This document shows, piece after piece, positions 24,059-35,400 of a stretch of 64,000 nucleotides of DNA. How positions within the stretch are numbered: the stretch's first letter is position 1; each line of letters opens with the position of its first letter. The notes under the pieces are model-generated. The model ran no database searches and was not told the origin of the DNA. It worked only from the letters and a program-made list of their open reading frames with translations. Where the stretch lies: positions 30,856,206 through 30,920,205 of the forward strand of contig NC_135214.1 of NCBI RefSeq assembly GCF_052324685.1. The letters are read 5' to 3'. This DNA is from Brachyhypopomus gauderio (Eukaryota > Chordata > Actinopteri > Gymnotiformes > Hypopomidae). Position numbers and translations under genes: made by a program.

Positions 24059-25847
24059 ATGGAGATGGGTGCGTTTAGACTGGTTTACTTGGTGACACTG
24101 GCCGTGCTTCTGGGCGTGTGTGCCTCAGAGATCAAAGAGAAGAGTGGAAGGTCTCTGGAGCACCAAAAGGACAATCCAGATCTCACACCTGAAAGAAGGA
24201 ACCTTGAAGATACTGCAGACAGCAGCCCTGTGCAAGACAATTTGCACACTGACACGGAACTAGAACAAATGTTTCCTGAAGAACACACCGACAGCAAGTC
24301 TGAGGACTATGAAGGTAATCTTTCAACGCCGATGTCTTACACTGTCCCGTCCGGTTCAACTCCAGTTACAAATGGACACAACCAAGCCAGCGCCGGCCGG
24401 GCCTACACTCACAGCAATGTCACGGGAAGAGACGACACAAGGATCCACAACCCTTTGTATCCAGTGACAGACGGCTCTTACATTGCCTATGGGATTCTGG
24501 TTCTGGCCCTGGTGGTGTTTGCTGTAGGGATTGTGGGTAACTTGGCAGTTATGTGCATCGTGTGGCACAACTACTTCATGAGGAGCGCCTGGAACTGCAT
24601 CCTAGCCAGCCTGGCCTTCTGGGACTTCCTGGTGCTGTGCGTCTGCCTGCCTGTGGTCGTCTTTAACCAACTCACCCACAAACGGCTGCTGGGGGATTTC
24701 TCTTGCAGGGTTGTGCCTTATATGGAGGTGGGTCACACCCCAACCTTGAAAGTTTTCAAAAAAAAAAAATAAAATAATAATCAGAGGCTATTACAAGCTA
24801 TTGGTTGAGTATTTGTATATATAAAATTCTCCATATGTCAGGTGTCCAACACATGCATAGAATAATGCTAGGAATAAAAAGGACCAATTATTGAGTGAGA
24901 AATTTCATTAATATTGCAGCTTTAAATGGGCTGGATTTCTGAAAGGAAAAGGAAGGAAGGGCAGATGCTTATCTCTCTGAAATGTTTCTACATCTGTGCA
25001 GGTGACCTCATTAGGCGTGACCTCCTTCAGCCTGTGTGCGCTGGGCATCGACCGCTTCCACGCCGCCACCAGCTCTCTCCCGAAGGCCCGGCGGGTGGAG
25101 CGCTGCCAGTCCGTCCTGGCCAAGTTGGCGGTGGTGTGGATCGGGTCCATGGTGCTGGCGGCCCCCGAGCTGCTCCTCTGGCAGCTGCAGCAGGCCGAGT
25201 CCCCCTCCCTGGGCGTCCAGGTGGACACCTGCGTCATGAGCCCGTACCCCAACCTCCCAGAGTCCATCTACTCCCTGGTCATCAACTACCATGATGCCAG
25301 AATGTGGTGGTACTTTGGCTGTTACTTCTGCCTGCCTGTGGTCTTCACCTTGCTTTGCCAGATGGCCACCTGCCACGTGTCCGGCGGTGGCGGGAGCGTG
25401 CCCAAGCGGCCCGAGGAGCGCTCGCCGTCCAAAAAGCAGAAAGTCCAGCACGCCCAGCAGCTGGAGCGTCAGCTGAACTGCACCGTCATGGCGTTGGCGG
25501 CGGTCTACGGCGTGTGCGCGCTGCCGGAGAACGTGTGCAACCTCACGCTGGCGTACGCCCCTGTGCAGGCGCCCGGGGATGTCCTGGCTCTACTGGCCCT
25601 GATCAATCAGTTCTTCCTGTTCCTGAAGTCGTGCGTGACGCCGGTGCTACTCCTGTGTCTGTGTAAGAGTCTGGGCCAGGCCTTTATGGACTGCTGCTGC
25701 TGCTGTTGCGAGGAATGCCAGCCCAGCCCATCGTCCTCCGCCCAAAACGTCTCCGAAGGCAAGCACAAGGGCGTGAGCGAGACGTCCGCGTCCGTTTTCT
25801 TTGACAAAGCAAAGGACAGCACCACCATCTTGTCCATTGGGAGCTGA
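24059..25847 (+). CDS. gpr37l1: Prosaposin receptor GPR37L1-like GPCR, complete, 504 residues in two exons
   Basis: This is a class A orphan GPCR of the GPR37/GPR37L1 pair; the mammalian protein acts in astrocytes and other glia and has been proposed as a prosaposin receptor. Exon 1 is 24059-24727 and exon 2 is 25002-25847, with donor GAG|GTGGGT and acceptor CAG|GTGACC. The joined sequence reads [17 protein letters not shown], exactly as in mammals. I chose the ATG at 24059 because it has A at -3 and G at +4 and is followed directly by a signal peptide (about residues 1-23); in-frame ATGs also occur at 24041 and 24065. The ectodomain has two N-glycosylation sequons (NLS, NVT) and the family motif [11 protein letters not shown] before TM1. 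The DRY position reads IDRF, and TM7 ends with PVLLLCLC followed by a six-cysteine run (CCCCCCEEC), a likely palmitoylation site. Human GPR37L1 is 481 residues, so length fits. Teleosts have a and b copies, which I cannot separate. Confidence 0.95.
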
Positions 25848-26570
25848 GTCAGCTGACCTTGCTCCTAAGTGATGGGGTCACATGATCATCCAGAATCGTC
25901 CCTTGCGTCCAGCTATGTCACATCTCCATATAGTGGCTATCTCATCCTCCAGGGCTCTCTAGTCCGACAAGAACATCCCCTGAGCTCTTAGGTGGGGCTA
26001 GAAGCTGTCCCTTTGCTGCCTGGTAATGAACTAAAGACCCAGTGTGGGTATAGGATCAACATAAGAGAACTACAACATCCCAATTCATACACTTGTAGTT
26101 TCATAGTTTAACTAATTAAAACATATGCACCATCGTGCCATAACAGCGAAGGTATTGTAAAGCCACCTCAAGCCTCTTTGGACTTTTAGCACTTATGACT
26201 CAGTCACATGCATTCAGTTTCATTGAATACAGTTCTGTACAAAAATTGTAATTTTTTTATTAATAGTTGTATGGATTTTATATATTTAGTGATCAAAATG
26301 TTCTACATATCAAAACAGCAGAGAATAAATTACACAATAGATCATTTTGTCAAATAGGAATACCTTTTAGGACATTGATTTAGCTGTGAAATTGTGTGAT
26401 AATTAGTGCTTTTTACTAATGTTAATACATTTGTTAGTTTGCATACTAGTTTGGAAGTTTGCATACTTTATTATTATTTAATATTGTATATGCACTGAAC
26501 TGTTATATTGGAATGTAAATAAACTGAAGCTTTGAAAGCAAAATAATAAAACTGAATACATATTTTACAT
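25848..26570 (+). other. gpr37l1: gpr37l1 3' UTR with polyadenylation signals
   Basis: AT-rich sequence follows the TGA stop. AATAAA hexamers occur at 26324-26329, 26518-26523 and 26545-26550, so the transcript probably ends near 26.35 or 26.57 kb. I see no coding sequence. Confidence 0.6.
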
Positions 26571-28296
26571 CATGTTGACATCACTTTTGTTCAAATTCAG
26601 CTATATATTCATCAATGTCCATAAAAGACTTTACTAATGTTTAATCTATGAAATGTAAGCAAAGCCTAAACAATCAAACGGCACAATCTGTGACTGGTAT
26701 GAATTTGTTGTAAATCTTTGCATGTCCATCGGCGCTCGTCTATGGGGGCTGGGGTGCTTTCTTCTCTCCCATAAGATTCTCATTGTTCTGTAAAGAAGAT
26801 GGAGGCTTCCACTGTGAATATCAATGTCCAGACTACAGCTGAGTTGCCAAGATACCGTACAAGCATTCACGTGGATTTCAGATTGGCCAAGAGAAAACGC
26901 CACAAGCTCCAACGTTTCCCACCTTTCTTAGGCGTTGAAAGAACCAACGAGTCTGTTAACCACACAACGTTTGGATATGTTTCATCCATGATCATTAATC
27001 CAAGTGTAAGAGTTTATTTAATGACAAATACAATGTTGCATAACAACATTAATACACTGGTTTTCAAACCAGCATGAGGCGTCATTCTTTAGCAACTATT
27101 AAAAGTTTTTGAATTATTCACTCATGCACTTAATAACAATATTTTACCATAATGTAACCACATTTCTTTGTGTTCTTTGTTTCTCTCTTACGCTTAATGG
27201 CAGCAATATGTCCAAGAAATCCAAAAGTAGTCGGTCTACAAAAATGTCTAATCGTCCTGGTAAGAGAACTATTGGTTACAGGGACAGACATGGCTGCTCC
27301 TGTGGTGGGTGTTTTGAAGGGGTTGACCTCTTTAGACTGCCAGTCTTGGGCTGTGTTCAGTGGCTGTCAGGGACTGAGGAGACGAGAGAGAGGGGGAGAA
27401 TAGGCTCATTAGAGCTCTGGAGCTGGACTCTAAGAATAGAGTTCTGCTGGCACTAATGACTGAGAAGGAACAGACCTCTCTCTGTTCCCTGTGATAAAGG
27501 TAGACCGCAAATCTGCAAATCTCCCCCACAATATCTACGTCGTTTATTAAAGTAACATAATTCAATATGATAACAATAGTTGTTGTTGTTGTTGTTGTCA
27601 TTGTATCGAATACAATTAAAACTTCCTAAGCATGAAAATCCACAAGTCTTTAAGTAAAGACTGTAGTTTTAGTAGACTTTCTGAAATGGTGGACTCCATC
27701 ATAAAACGTCCATCAAACGTTAGCTTTTGTCTGTCCATGTGGTGAGTCTCATGTGGATGGCATGAGGGGCAAGAACAAAACTCCATCTTACAAATAAACT
27801 CCATGGAGTTCCATCTTACAAATGAAAGGAATTAATAATCTCAAGCCTGTTTGGAGATTGTGTGAATAGCCTTTTCTCACGAGATGACAAGGCCTTAGTG
27901 TAAAATGGTGCCAGTGAAAGACTGCAGAATGAGAACTGAGACACTGTCCCTCAATACTGAGGACGGATTCACACCAAAACCTTCAGAGAGTTGCAGTAGG
28001 GCACATACAAATAAGTACATGTTCATTTCAGAAGACTGGGAACAAGTTAACAATGGATTTTAAAATGTTGCTCGTTAACATTGTAGATACATAGTTTAGA
28101 CATGTCAGTACCTAAATTCTTGTGTAACTGCAGATAAGTCCTGCAAATAAACACTGTCTCTATGTGTTATATGTGAACTTTTCACTTTTAACTATAGCAA
28201 TCTGAAAGTACTGAAAATGTAGATTTTGTAGACCTTGTCTCTGTGGGCTAACTCTCAAGAGTAGAAGACACCCAAAGCAGAGAGGAGGAAGTGGTG
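26571..28296. other. Intergenic, one exon-like sequence but no supported gene
   Basis: The sequence contains short open frames only. The most exon-like piece is 27204-27259: a strong pyrimidine tract ending AG, then an ATG opening a lysine/serine-rich frame, then donor G|GTAAGA. No partner exon was found. Confidence 0.4.

Positions 28297-28356
<60 letters not shown>
28297..28356. repeat. GT microsatellite (~28 units)
   Basis: A pure GT run of nearly 60 bases in intergenic DNA, followed by degenerate GTGC units. Confidence 0.9.
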
Positions 28357-28759
28357 TGCATGCGTTTGTGTGTGCGTGTGTTCGTGCGCAGAATCTCATC
28401 TTCAGCTTAGGCTCAATGAACGAGGACTAATATGACCTGAATGTCTCTCACTTCCACACAGAGCGCTGTCTCTCCTCGCTTTGTAAGGAGACAATGTTTG
28501 TTTTGTAGAGTTCTGAGAGTGCACTTTGGGAAAAGAGGGGGAAAGGGGGGGGCGGTAGAGAAGGGGTGGGGGGGGATGAGAGTGATTCAACACGGTCACC
28601 ACAGCAACCATCTTTGGCCTCTCACAAGTACACTAACATACAAATCAGGGTCCTGGGCATGAAACCCCACATAGCCAGAGTCCTAGACCACAGTGTATTC
28701 AGAAGACAGGAAACTCAAGTTAGTTTCGTTCTTATTCACTAAGTCGTGATGCCAGCAGT

Positions 28760-28783
28760 GGGGGGGGGGGGGGGGGGGGGGGG
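28760..28783 (+). repeat. Run of 24 consecutive G
   Basis: An uninterrupted G tract. A second G-rich patch (28,538-28,575) lies about 200 bp upstream. The region could form G-quadruplex structures; this is inferred from composition. Confidence 0.85.
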
Positions 28784-29109
28784 AGTTTTTTCCATTGCAT
28801 TTGTTGTCACACGTTTGTATTCAGGTCCCACGGTGCCTCAAAGAAGGGAAGGTAATACGAGGTCAGGGTAAAGGGGATGGGAGACCCCGTTTCTCTCCTA
28901 GAGGGTGTAAAAACTCTCAGCCCACTCTGTCATGATCTTTGTGCCAAGCCAGGAGAACAGAGCTGGTTTGTTGATGAGGACATTTCACTCCCTCTGAGAA
29001 CTCATATTCACTTGCAACTCCCTGGAGGTGCAGCACCCACCTATATAAAGTACCACTTTGAAAACAATTGGGATCAGATTTTTTTTCTTCAACTTCCATT
29101 TTGTCTAAA

Positions 29110-29310
29110 GATGTGGCAGTTGTAGCCTGGCGGTTAGGGAACTGGTCTTGTGACCAGAGGGTTGTGGGTTCAATTCCCTAGACCTGAGGCCATGACTGAG
29201 GTGCCCCTGAGCAAGGCCCTTAACCCCCAATTGCTCACTTGTGTAAAAAATGAGATAAAATGTAAGTTGCTCTGGATAAGGGCGTCTGCCAAATGCCGTA
29301 AATGTCTAAT
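29110..29310 (+). mobile_element. tRNA-derived SINE, full-length-like
   Basis: A tRNA-like head has box A around tagcctggcggttagggaac and box B ggttcaattcc. It is followed by a conserved body (ccatgactgaggtgcccctg) and a tail reading ctctggataagggcgtctgc then caaatgccgtaaatgt. This three-part structure is typical of fish V-SINE-like families. The tail matches the LINE 3' end at 34.1 kb. Confidence 0.85.
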
Positions 29311-32300
29311 TCTTATACCATTCCCTGGCAGCTGTTTTCGCATTTCTGTGCATTCTAATGTTCTCCTTACTACTAAGAATAAAAAAATAATGTATAATGC
29401 TGTAACCACATATTATATTATCAGCATTTATAATCTGCATAATCAATGTAAAGTGCCATTACTCGTGAGGCATTAAGTCTTTGTGGAAGCTTGAATTTAT
29501 ACCATTTTTAGGGACAGGTTTCCTTCAGAGATGCCACGTTGCACAGCAACAGTGCCCCCACGTGGTATCAGGTACTCATTGCAGAATGCAACATTGTACT
29601 TTCAAAGTGGTTCATTACTTTTTCAAACCGTCACACCCCTGGTGTAGTCCAGTTAATAATTGCTTTTAAATCTAGAAATGTAATATCTGGCAAAGCCTAT
29701 CACACTTATGTTTGACATGATAGTAACAGTTACACTTAATCTTTGGTCAGTTTCAGCTGTGAAATATTTAAAATTATTTCTCCTTCAAGTTAAGCTGTCT
29801 GTATACTCTTGGAGGAAATCAAATAGGTTTTTGACCAAGCAAAATTTGAACACAATCCATTTTGTGAAGGAATATATAAATTATCCGTAGGGAAACACAT
29901 TATGGTTCAGGATGCAGAGAAATCAGACCAGCTCAAACAAGTCTCAACAATTTACTTCTGTCATCAAATTGATTTTGCACAAGAACAACTATTTACAGAC
30001 TGAAGGATAGAGAAAGTGACATAAATCAAAGAATCATTTCACAAAAAGTAAATAAAAGAAACAAAAATGTTCCAAGGTTTGGAAGGGGGAGGGGGATGGT
30101 CATGGTTCACTTATTCTGCTTGGACAAATACATGAAGCTACAACAGCACAAGTATATCACGGTCAAAAAGCACTCCCAATATGGAAAAACAAAACTACCC
30201 CTTCACTTAGCTGCAACAATCCATTTTCTGCTCACTGCTGTACAGGTGCAACTATGCTAAGAACAGATTCAAGGAGAGAGCAAACACAATTAAACTCAGT
30301 GTTGTGTCAGTTACATCTTATATCACCATCAGTGCACACCTAAGGTATATGGCCTACAACTACACATTATAGATGTACAAAACAGCTTTTGTTGGACACC
30401 TGGACTGGTGACACTGTAAACGTTTTAGGTGATAGAATGTCCAGTAACACTTAAGTTTGCTATTTGACCAGCAAAAACAACAAAAATAAACCTTTGAGGT
30501 TTGTTTAATGAATGAAAAAAAAAATAATGCCCAATATGTGCTTTGACAGTTAAAAAATGTATTAATTAAATGATGAAGAAATAAAAACAAAATGGTTTGA
30601 GCAAAAACAAGAAAAAAATAAATAACACCTCTTTGGATACGGCTGTAAGACAACTTTGGGCTTCCTCTCTTTTCCTGAAAACATACAAATGAAATGTTAG
30701 AGTGGTACATGCGCAGCAGGACTAAGGGCAGCCGTGTTGGCTGAGCAGGATGGAGAGTGACAGATCCCGTTTTCCTGAGGAGAGTCTTCAGACTCATTAT
30801 GGACAGATGTGCATAAACACTTTGTTTCCCATCACTTATACAGTCACTTGTGTAGCCAAAAAAGTGATGATTTGATGACGGAATTTTTTTTTCTCGAGTG
30901 TATAGAGACAAACAGTACATCTTGTTAACAATGGTGGCCAGTTTAGGATCTGGCTGATTTTGGAGGGGAGACACCAACATAAAACCGGACCACCTCAGTG
31001 AGAGGAGCTTCAGACAAATCAGACTGAGCTGGAAAGATGGGGGTGGAGGAGTAATAGTGACCTTTGCATCTTCTCTTCACATATGAGTGATATATGCCTT
31101 CACATGTGAGTTGTTTGTAGCAATGCCTGGTTTTCTTATATACAACATGTCACGTACTGGTTATGATTTCCTTAGAAGCATAATAATATACTATAGATCT
31201 AAGACTCAGGCTCAGACATTGATGCTCATTTGTTTTCAATATTCAAAACCTTATAAAACAAAAGTTTCTGCACATCTACAAACGTTAGTTAAAGTGCCAG
31301 GCTAAGTCACCTTAAGCCCACTTATCGTTAACCTTATTTTAAAACTTTGGCTCATTCCCTGGAAAATCTGTGGTTAGCTGGTATATGTGTGACTAAATTT
31401 TAGTGTTGATCTCTCAGTCTTAACAGTATTTCTCTGTTCATCCGTTGGCTGTAAGGTCTGGCCAGGTATGACCATTGGAAAACACACTAGTCAAATCTAA
31501 AACTACACTAGTCAATCTCAAGTTAACCATATTTTTGTTAATGGCAGCTATTGATTCTCTATTGAACACTGCACTAAGCATTCTACAATTTTTGTTACAT
31601 CATTTTAGTCACAGATAAAATGATATGGGGCAGATCAGCCAGTAGTTACAAAAATATTCCTAATATTAAGGTGGAGGATTTCAAAATCAAATTACATTCC
31701 CTAACAAGTTGCAGTCCCAAGCATTTTTCATTATATTTGTTATTCATATCTACATACAGTTCAATCACTGATACATTCAACAGGGACTAAGAAAATATCA
31801 AGATATAAAAAGCAGCAATAAATCCTTTGTGTTTACAAAAATGACCAATATATGCCTTCTTATCAAAGAGTATGAATCCCAGCCTGAAATGTATTTTAAT
31901 GTGGCTGTATAAAATGAAGGGAAATAAAAATAATATTTTGTGTGTAGTTGTGTATTCTACATCAGGCTGGTGCTCATAGTTAAAGTCTCTAAACCGGCTG
32001 CATAAAAACAACTGGTATAGAAACACTGGCTGCTGCCAACATACTATAATGGGAATCCATTTTTCTTTAAAGGGGAGTGACATTTACCTACAATATGTGC
32101 AATGACAAAAAGTTTACAAAGGAACTTTTAGAATGGGAATGAACTTTTTTTCTTTATTTTATCTTCAAGTGATGTTTCTCCATCTAACCCTTTCTGACCA
32201 ATCACGCTTGTGAATCCTAACACAGCTGACCCAAGGTAATGCATCTGAACAGCCTATACCTTTGTGGAAAAGAAAAACTCAAAAAGATGCCTCCGTATTT

Positions 32301-32474
32301 TTGTTTTTGTTTTTTTTTTTTTTTTACAAAATGAGCTGTTTTTTATAAGGTACTCTTGCCAAAAGCGCAGTGTTCAGTTGCACGGTGTTGCGGTCACTTC
32401 GGTCTGATGATGATACATCTCTTTAGCTCTTCTGAGGAGAATAAAACACAAAAGGATAGAGGGTTTGGAGCAGG
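29311..32474. other. 3' flank and probable 3' UTR of the cryptochrome gene
   Basis: AT-rich DNA downstream, on the minus strand, of the cryptochrome stop. Part is probably the cryptochrome 3' UTR, but I cannot place its end. A 206-codon minus-strand open frame (30,360-30,980) is of low complexity and unrecognised. An A-rich run on the transcript strand lies at about 32,310-32,326. Confidence 0.45.
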
Positions 32475-35400
32475 TCACAGTGACCATGGACATTGGGGTG
32501 ATGTGGAACATTCCTTTACCATACTCTGCTGGTTCCTGTCACTGCCGTGGACAGAGGTGACCTCTGCGATTTGTCGCTGTAGTTTGTGAGAAGTGGAGAG
32601 GCTGTCGTCTTCTCCTTCGGCGTCTCGCTCCTGTTCTCTTTCCCTCTTCCCCGACACACTTCCTCCTGTGTGAGACAAATGTCCTGCGACAGCGCAGTGG
32701 ATGAAGTCACTGATCACATGACCGAAACCAGAAACGTGTACTATGTTCCTATAGGGCTAGATTCCAGTGACCCTCCCCCATTTTAATCAATGTTCTGCAG
32801 TTGTGAAGGGCCTTCTTTGTTCAAAGTGTTTTTTTCTATATGCCCCTTACCTGGATGTTGGAAGACAGCTATGTCATGAGTGATTTTGGACTGGTAGAGC
32901 TGACTGCTGCTGGCAATGACCTGCCCGGAGTCTGCCATTTGGTGGTAGCCTGCTAAACGCACAGGGAACCACGATTTTACGAAGAATCTGAAAACAACAT
33001 GCTTCATATTGCCTCACCTGCCATCACCCCACAGTTACCAATTCGTAAGAGTCTCACCTAGCTGCTGAGGTCGATGGTTGATACCGCCTGCTCCCTGGTG
33101 CTCTTCACTGTCAAAGTTCAGAAGGATGCTTCCGCTCCTGTTGCCACTAGCAACTGAGTTGCCTGACATGTCACAATGCAAGATGCCTAAATGTAAGCTG
33201 ACCCATTTTAAACCTTCATACAATAGTCACATATCAAGTACTCGCAAAGAAAGATTGAATCTTGAAGACTTAATATCCTCCTTCAAGTATTTATATGTAA
33301 TACGCTAAACTTCGAATCAGGCACTATTTGTTCGCAAGAGGTTTGGCGACATTTGGTGTCTGGGCAACGCAGCTTCGTGGAACATTCCAAAGAGGAAACT
33401 TCACGCAGAGGGAAGAGAAGAGAGTCACCTGGTGTGCTGGTGCCAGACTGGTGTTCTCCTGGTGAGTAGGCCATACTGTGCCCGTTCCCATTATGCGTGG
33501 ATGGCACAGAGGCTAGAAGTCCTGTTAAAACAGAAAACCTCAGTACACCTGCAACTGCAGTGGCAGGTGCCATTACAACACTGGACAATATTAAAAATGC
33601 TCACTAGCGTGTCGTGCAAAACAATATTGTGTCCGGCACTGTGTAATGTAGTTTAAACCCTGACAATCCTATTCTCCAGTCGCTGAATATCCTCAATCTT
33701 ATTCGGCAATAGGGAGATTCTTTTTAAATAATTAAGTGACATATTAGAGAGGATATTATTCTCACAGACTATTCTCTGTCCTGGCTCCAGAATGGTGGAA
33801 TGATCTTCCATTAGCTGCTCGGACTGCAGAGTCTATTGATGTCTTTAAACGTAGACTGAAGACTCACCTGTTTGTTGAGTTCGTAACAGAGCACTAACTC
33901 GGCTGATACCACTTGCCGTTGTTCTTAAATTGTATGTCTGTCTATGGTTATTTGTGCTTCTTGGCAAACGTTTAACTTGCAAAACACTAGGTAATGACAT
34001 TGACTCCTGTAGTTTAGTAGTAGTCTGACTCAATGGTATCTTGAATTCTGGCCTATCCGTACTATTACCTAGGATGAATTCTGTGATCAGATGCAAAGCA
34101 CTTTGTAAGTCGCTCTGGATAAGAGCGTCTGCTAAATGCCGTAAATGTAAATGTAAATATTAGTAGTGGGTTAAGCAAAGAATGAATATTCATGGAGATA
34201 ATGCTGTCATATGCAGAAAGTACACAAGAAAGGGTGAGGAGATTTGAATTTGAACATTTCTAGCCATGTTCAAACACATCATCTTATCAAGAGCTCAGAG
34301 CTATGGAACTTTAGATCAACACGCAAACATGCGAACGCCACCAGGTAGATGAACCAAGAAACGGTGGATTCTGGTCTTAACTCGTACCCAGTCCCCTGTA
34401 GCGAGAGAGCTGCTGGTAGATCTGCTTCATCCTCTCGATGTTAAGGCGGCTGGCCTCCGCATGGTTCACCATGGGCTTGGGGTAATGCACGCCAATCACG
34501 CACTTTGCCGCTGCCTGCACCGAGTCCGGGGCGTTCCACGGATCATAGATGTACTTGGCCGGGAAACCTCGGAGAACAGGTAAATAGCGTCTGGAAGGAC
34601 AAGGAGAGATTAAACCGCAGAGTCTCATCATAGATACAGGAGCAGCTACGCGTAGTGTTGGTCAGGCTCCTCCTTCAGAAAAAGCAGGAGTTAGCACAAA
34701 TAGCCAATATTACAAAGGAGCAGGGTTTTCTGTTCATGTCATTCAAATAGCAGGGCATGTGCTGACACACAGGAACTAGTGTGAACTGCCACAGGAAGTG
34801 GAATACATGCAAAGCACAATTGTGTCTTTGAGAAATATGAATAAATGCATATTTGCAGTACTCAAAAGACAAGCGTAAAGATCAGATATGGCTACAATAT
34901 TTGCTTAAGGCAGACTTTGTCCACACACTGACTAACAAGTGATACTTGCCTTGTTATACTACAATGCTTAACGGGTGTTACCACAGAGCCATAAAGAACA
35001 GTTGAAATAGCCAAGAGTATGGGACATTCAGAACTTGCAGCAGAGTGGATGTTTTTCGTCTTGGTCCCAGGGACAGAGGAAGGACACCTACCTACATGTT
35101 TTACCTTACCAGAGCCAGGACAGAGGGTGGACGATGGCACCACAACTCTTGCAGACAGGCAGACGTGGTTTAAACCAACAGTTCCTGCCTGTGCTGAGAC
35201 ACTACGGAGATTCCTACTATAACACGCGTTAGAAAGCAGAGGCAGTGACCAAACCCCTCCCATCCCGCCCAATGTCCGCCAGATCCAGCCAAACACCTCC
35301 CACCCTTAACCCACCCGCTTCAACCAGTCGAAACTCAGGGCTGAGTAAGAGGTTCAGGTTCACTCCCTGCCCCTCGCACTGCTACTGATCGCTTTTGAGA

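Noticed and set aside
25011..25451. 146-residue reverse frame opposite gpr37l1 exon 2
   Set aside because: It is the antisense shadow of a GC-rich coding exon with strong third-position bias.
26799..27077. 92-residue plus-strand frame starting MEASTVNINVQT
   Set aside because: It has a fair start codon but no recognisable domain, and it ends without a donor leading to another exon.
30360..30980. 206-codon minus-strand open frame downstream of the cryptochrome gene, with an acceptor-like site inside
   Set aside because: Low complexity, rich in Phe, Leu and Ser, no recognisable family, and within the likely 3' UTR; no donor partner could be found.
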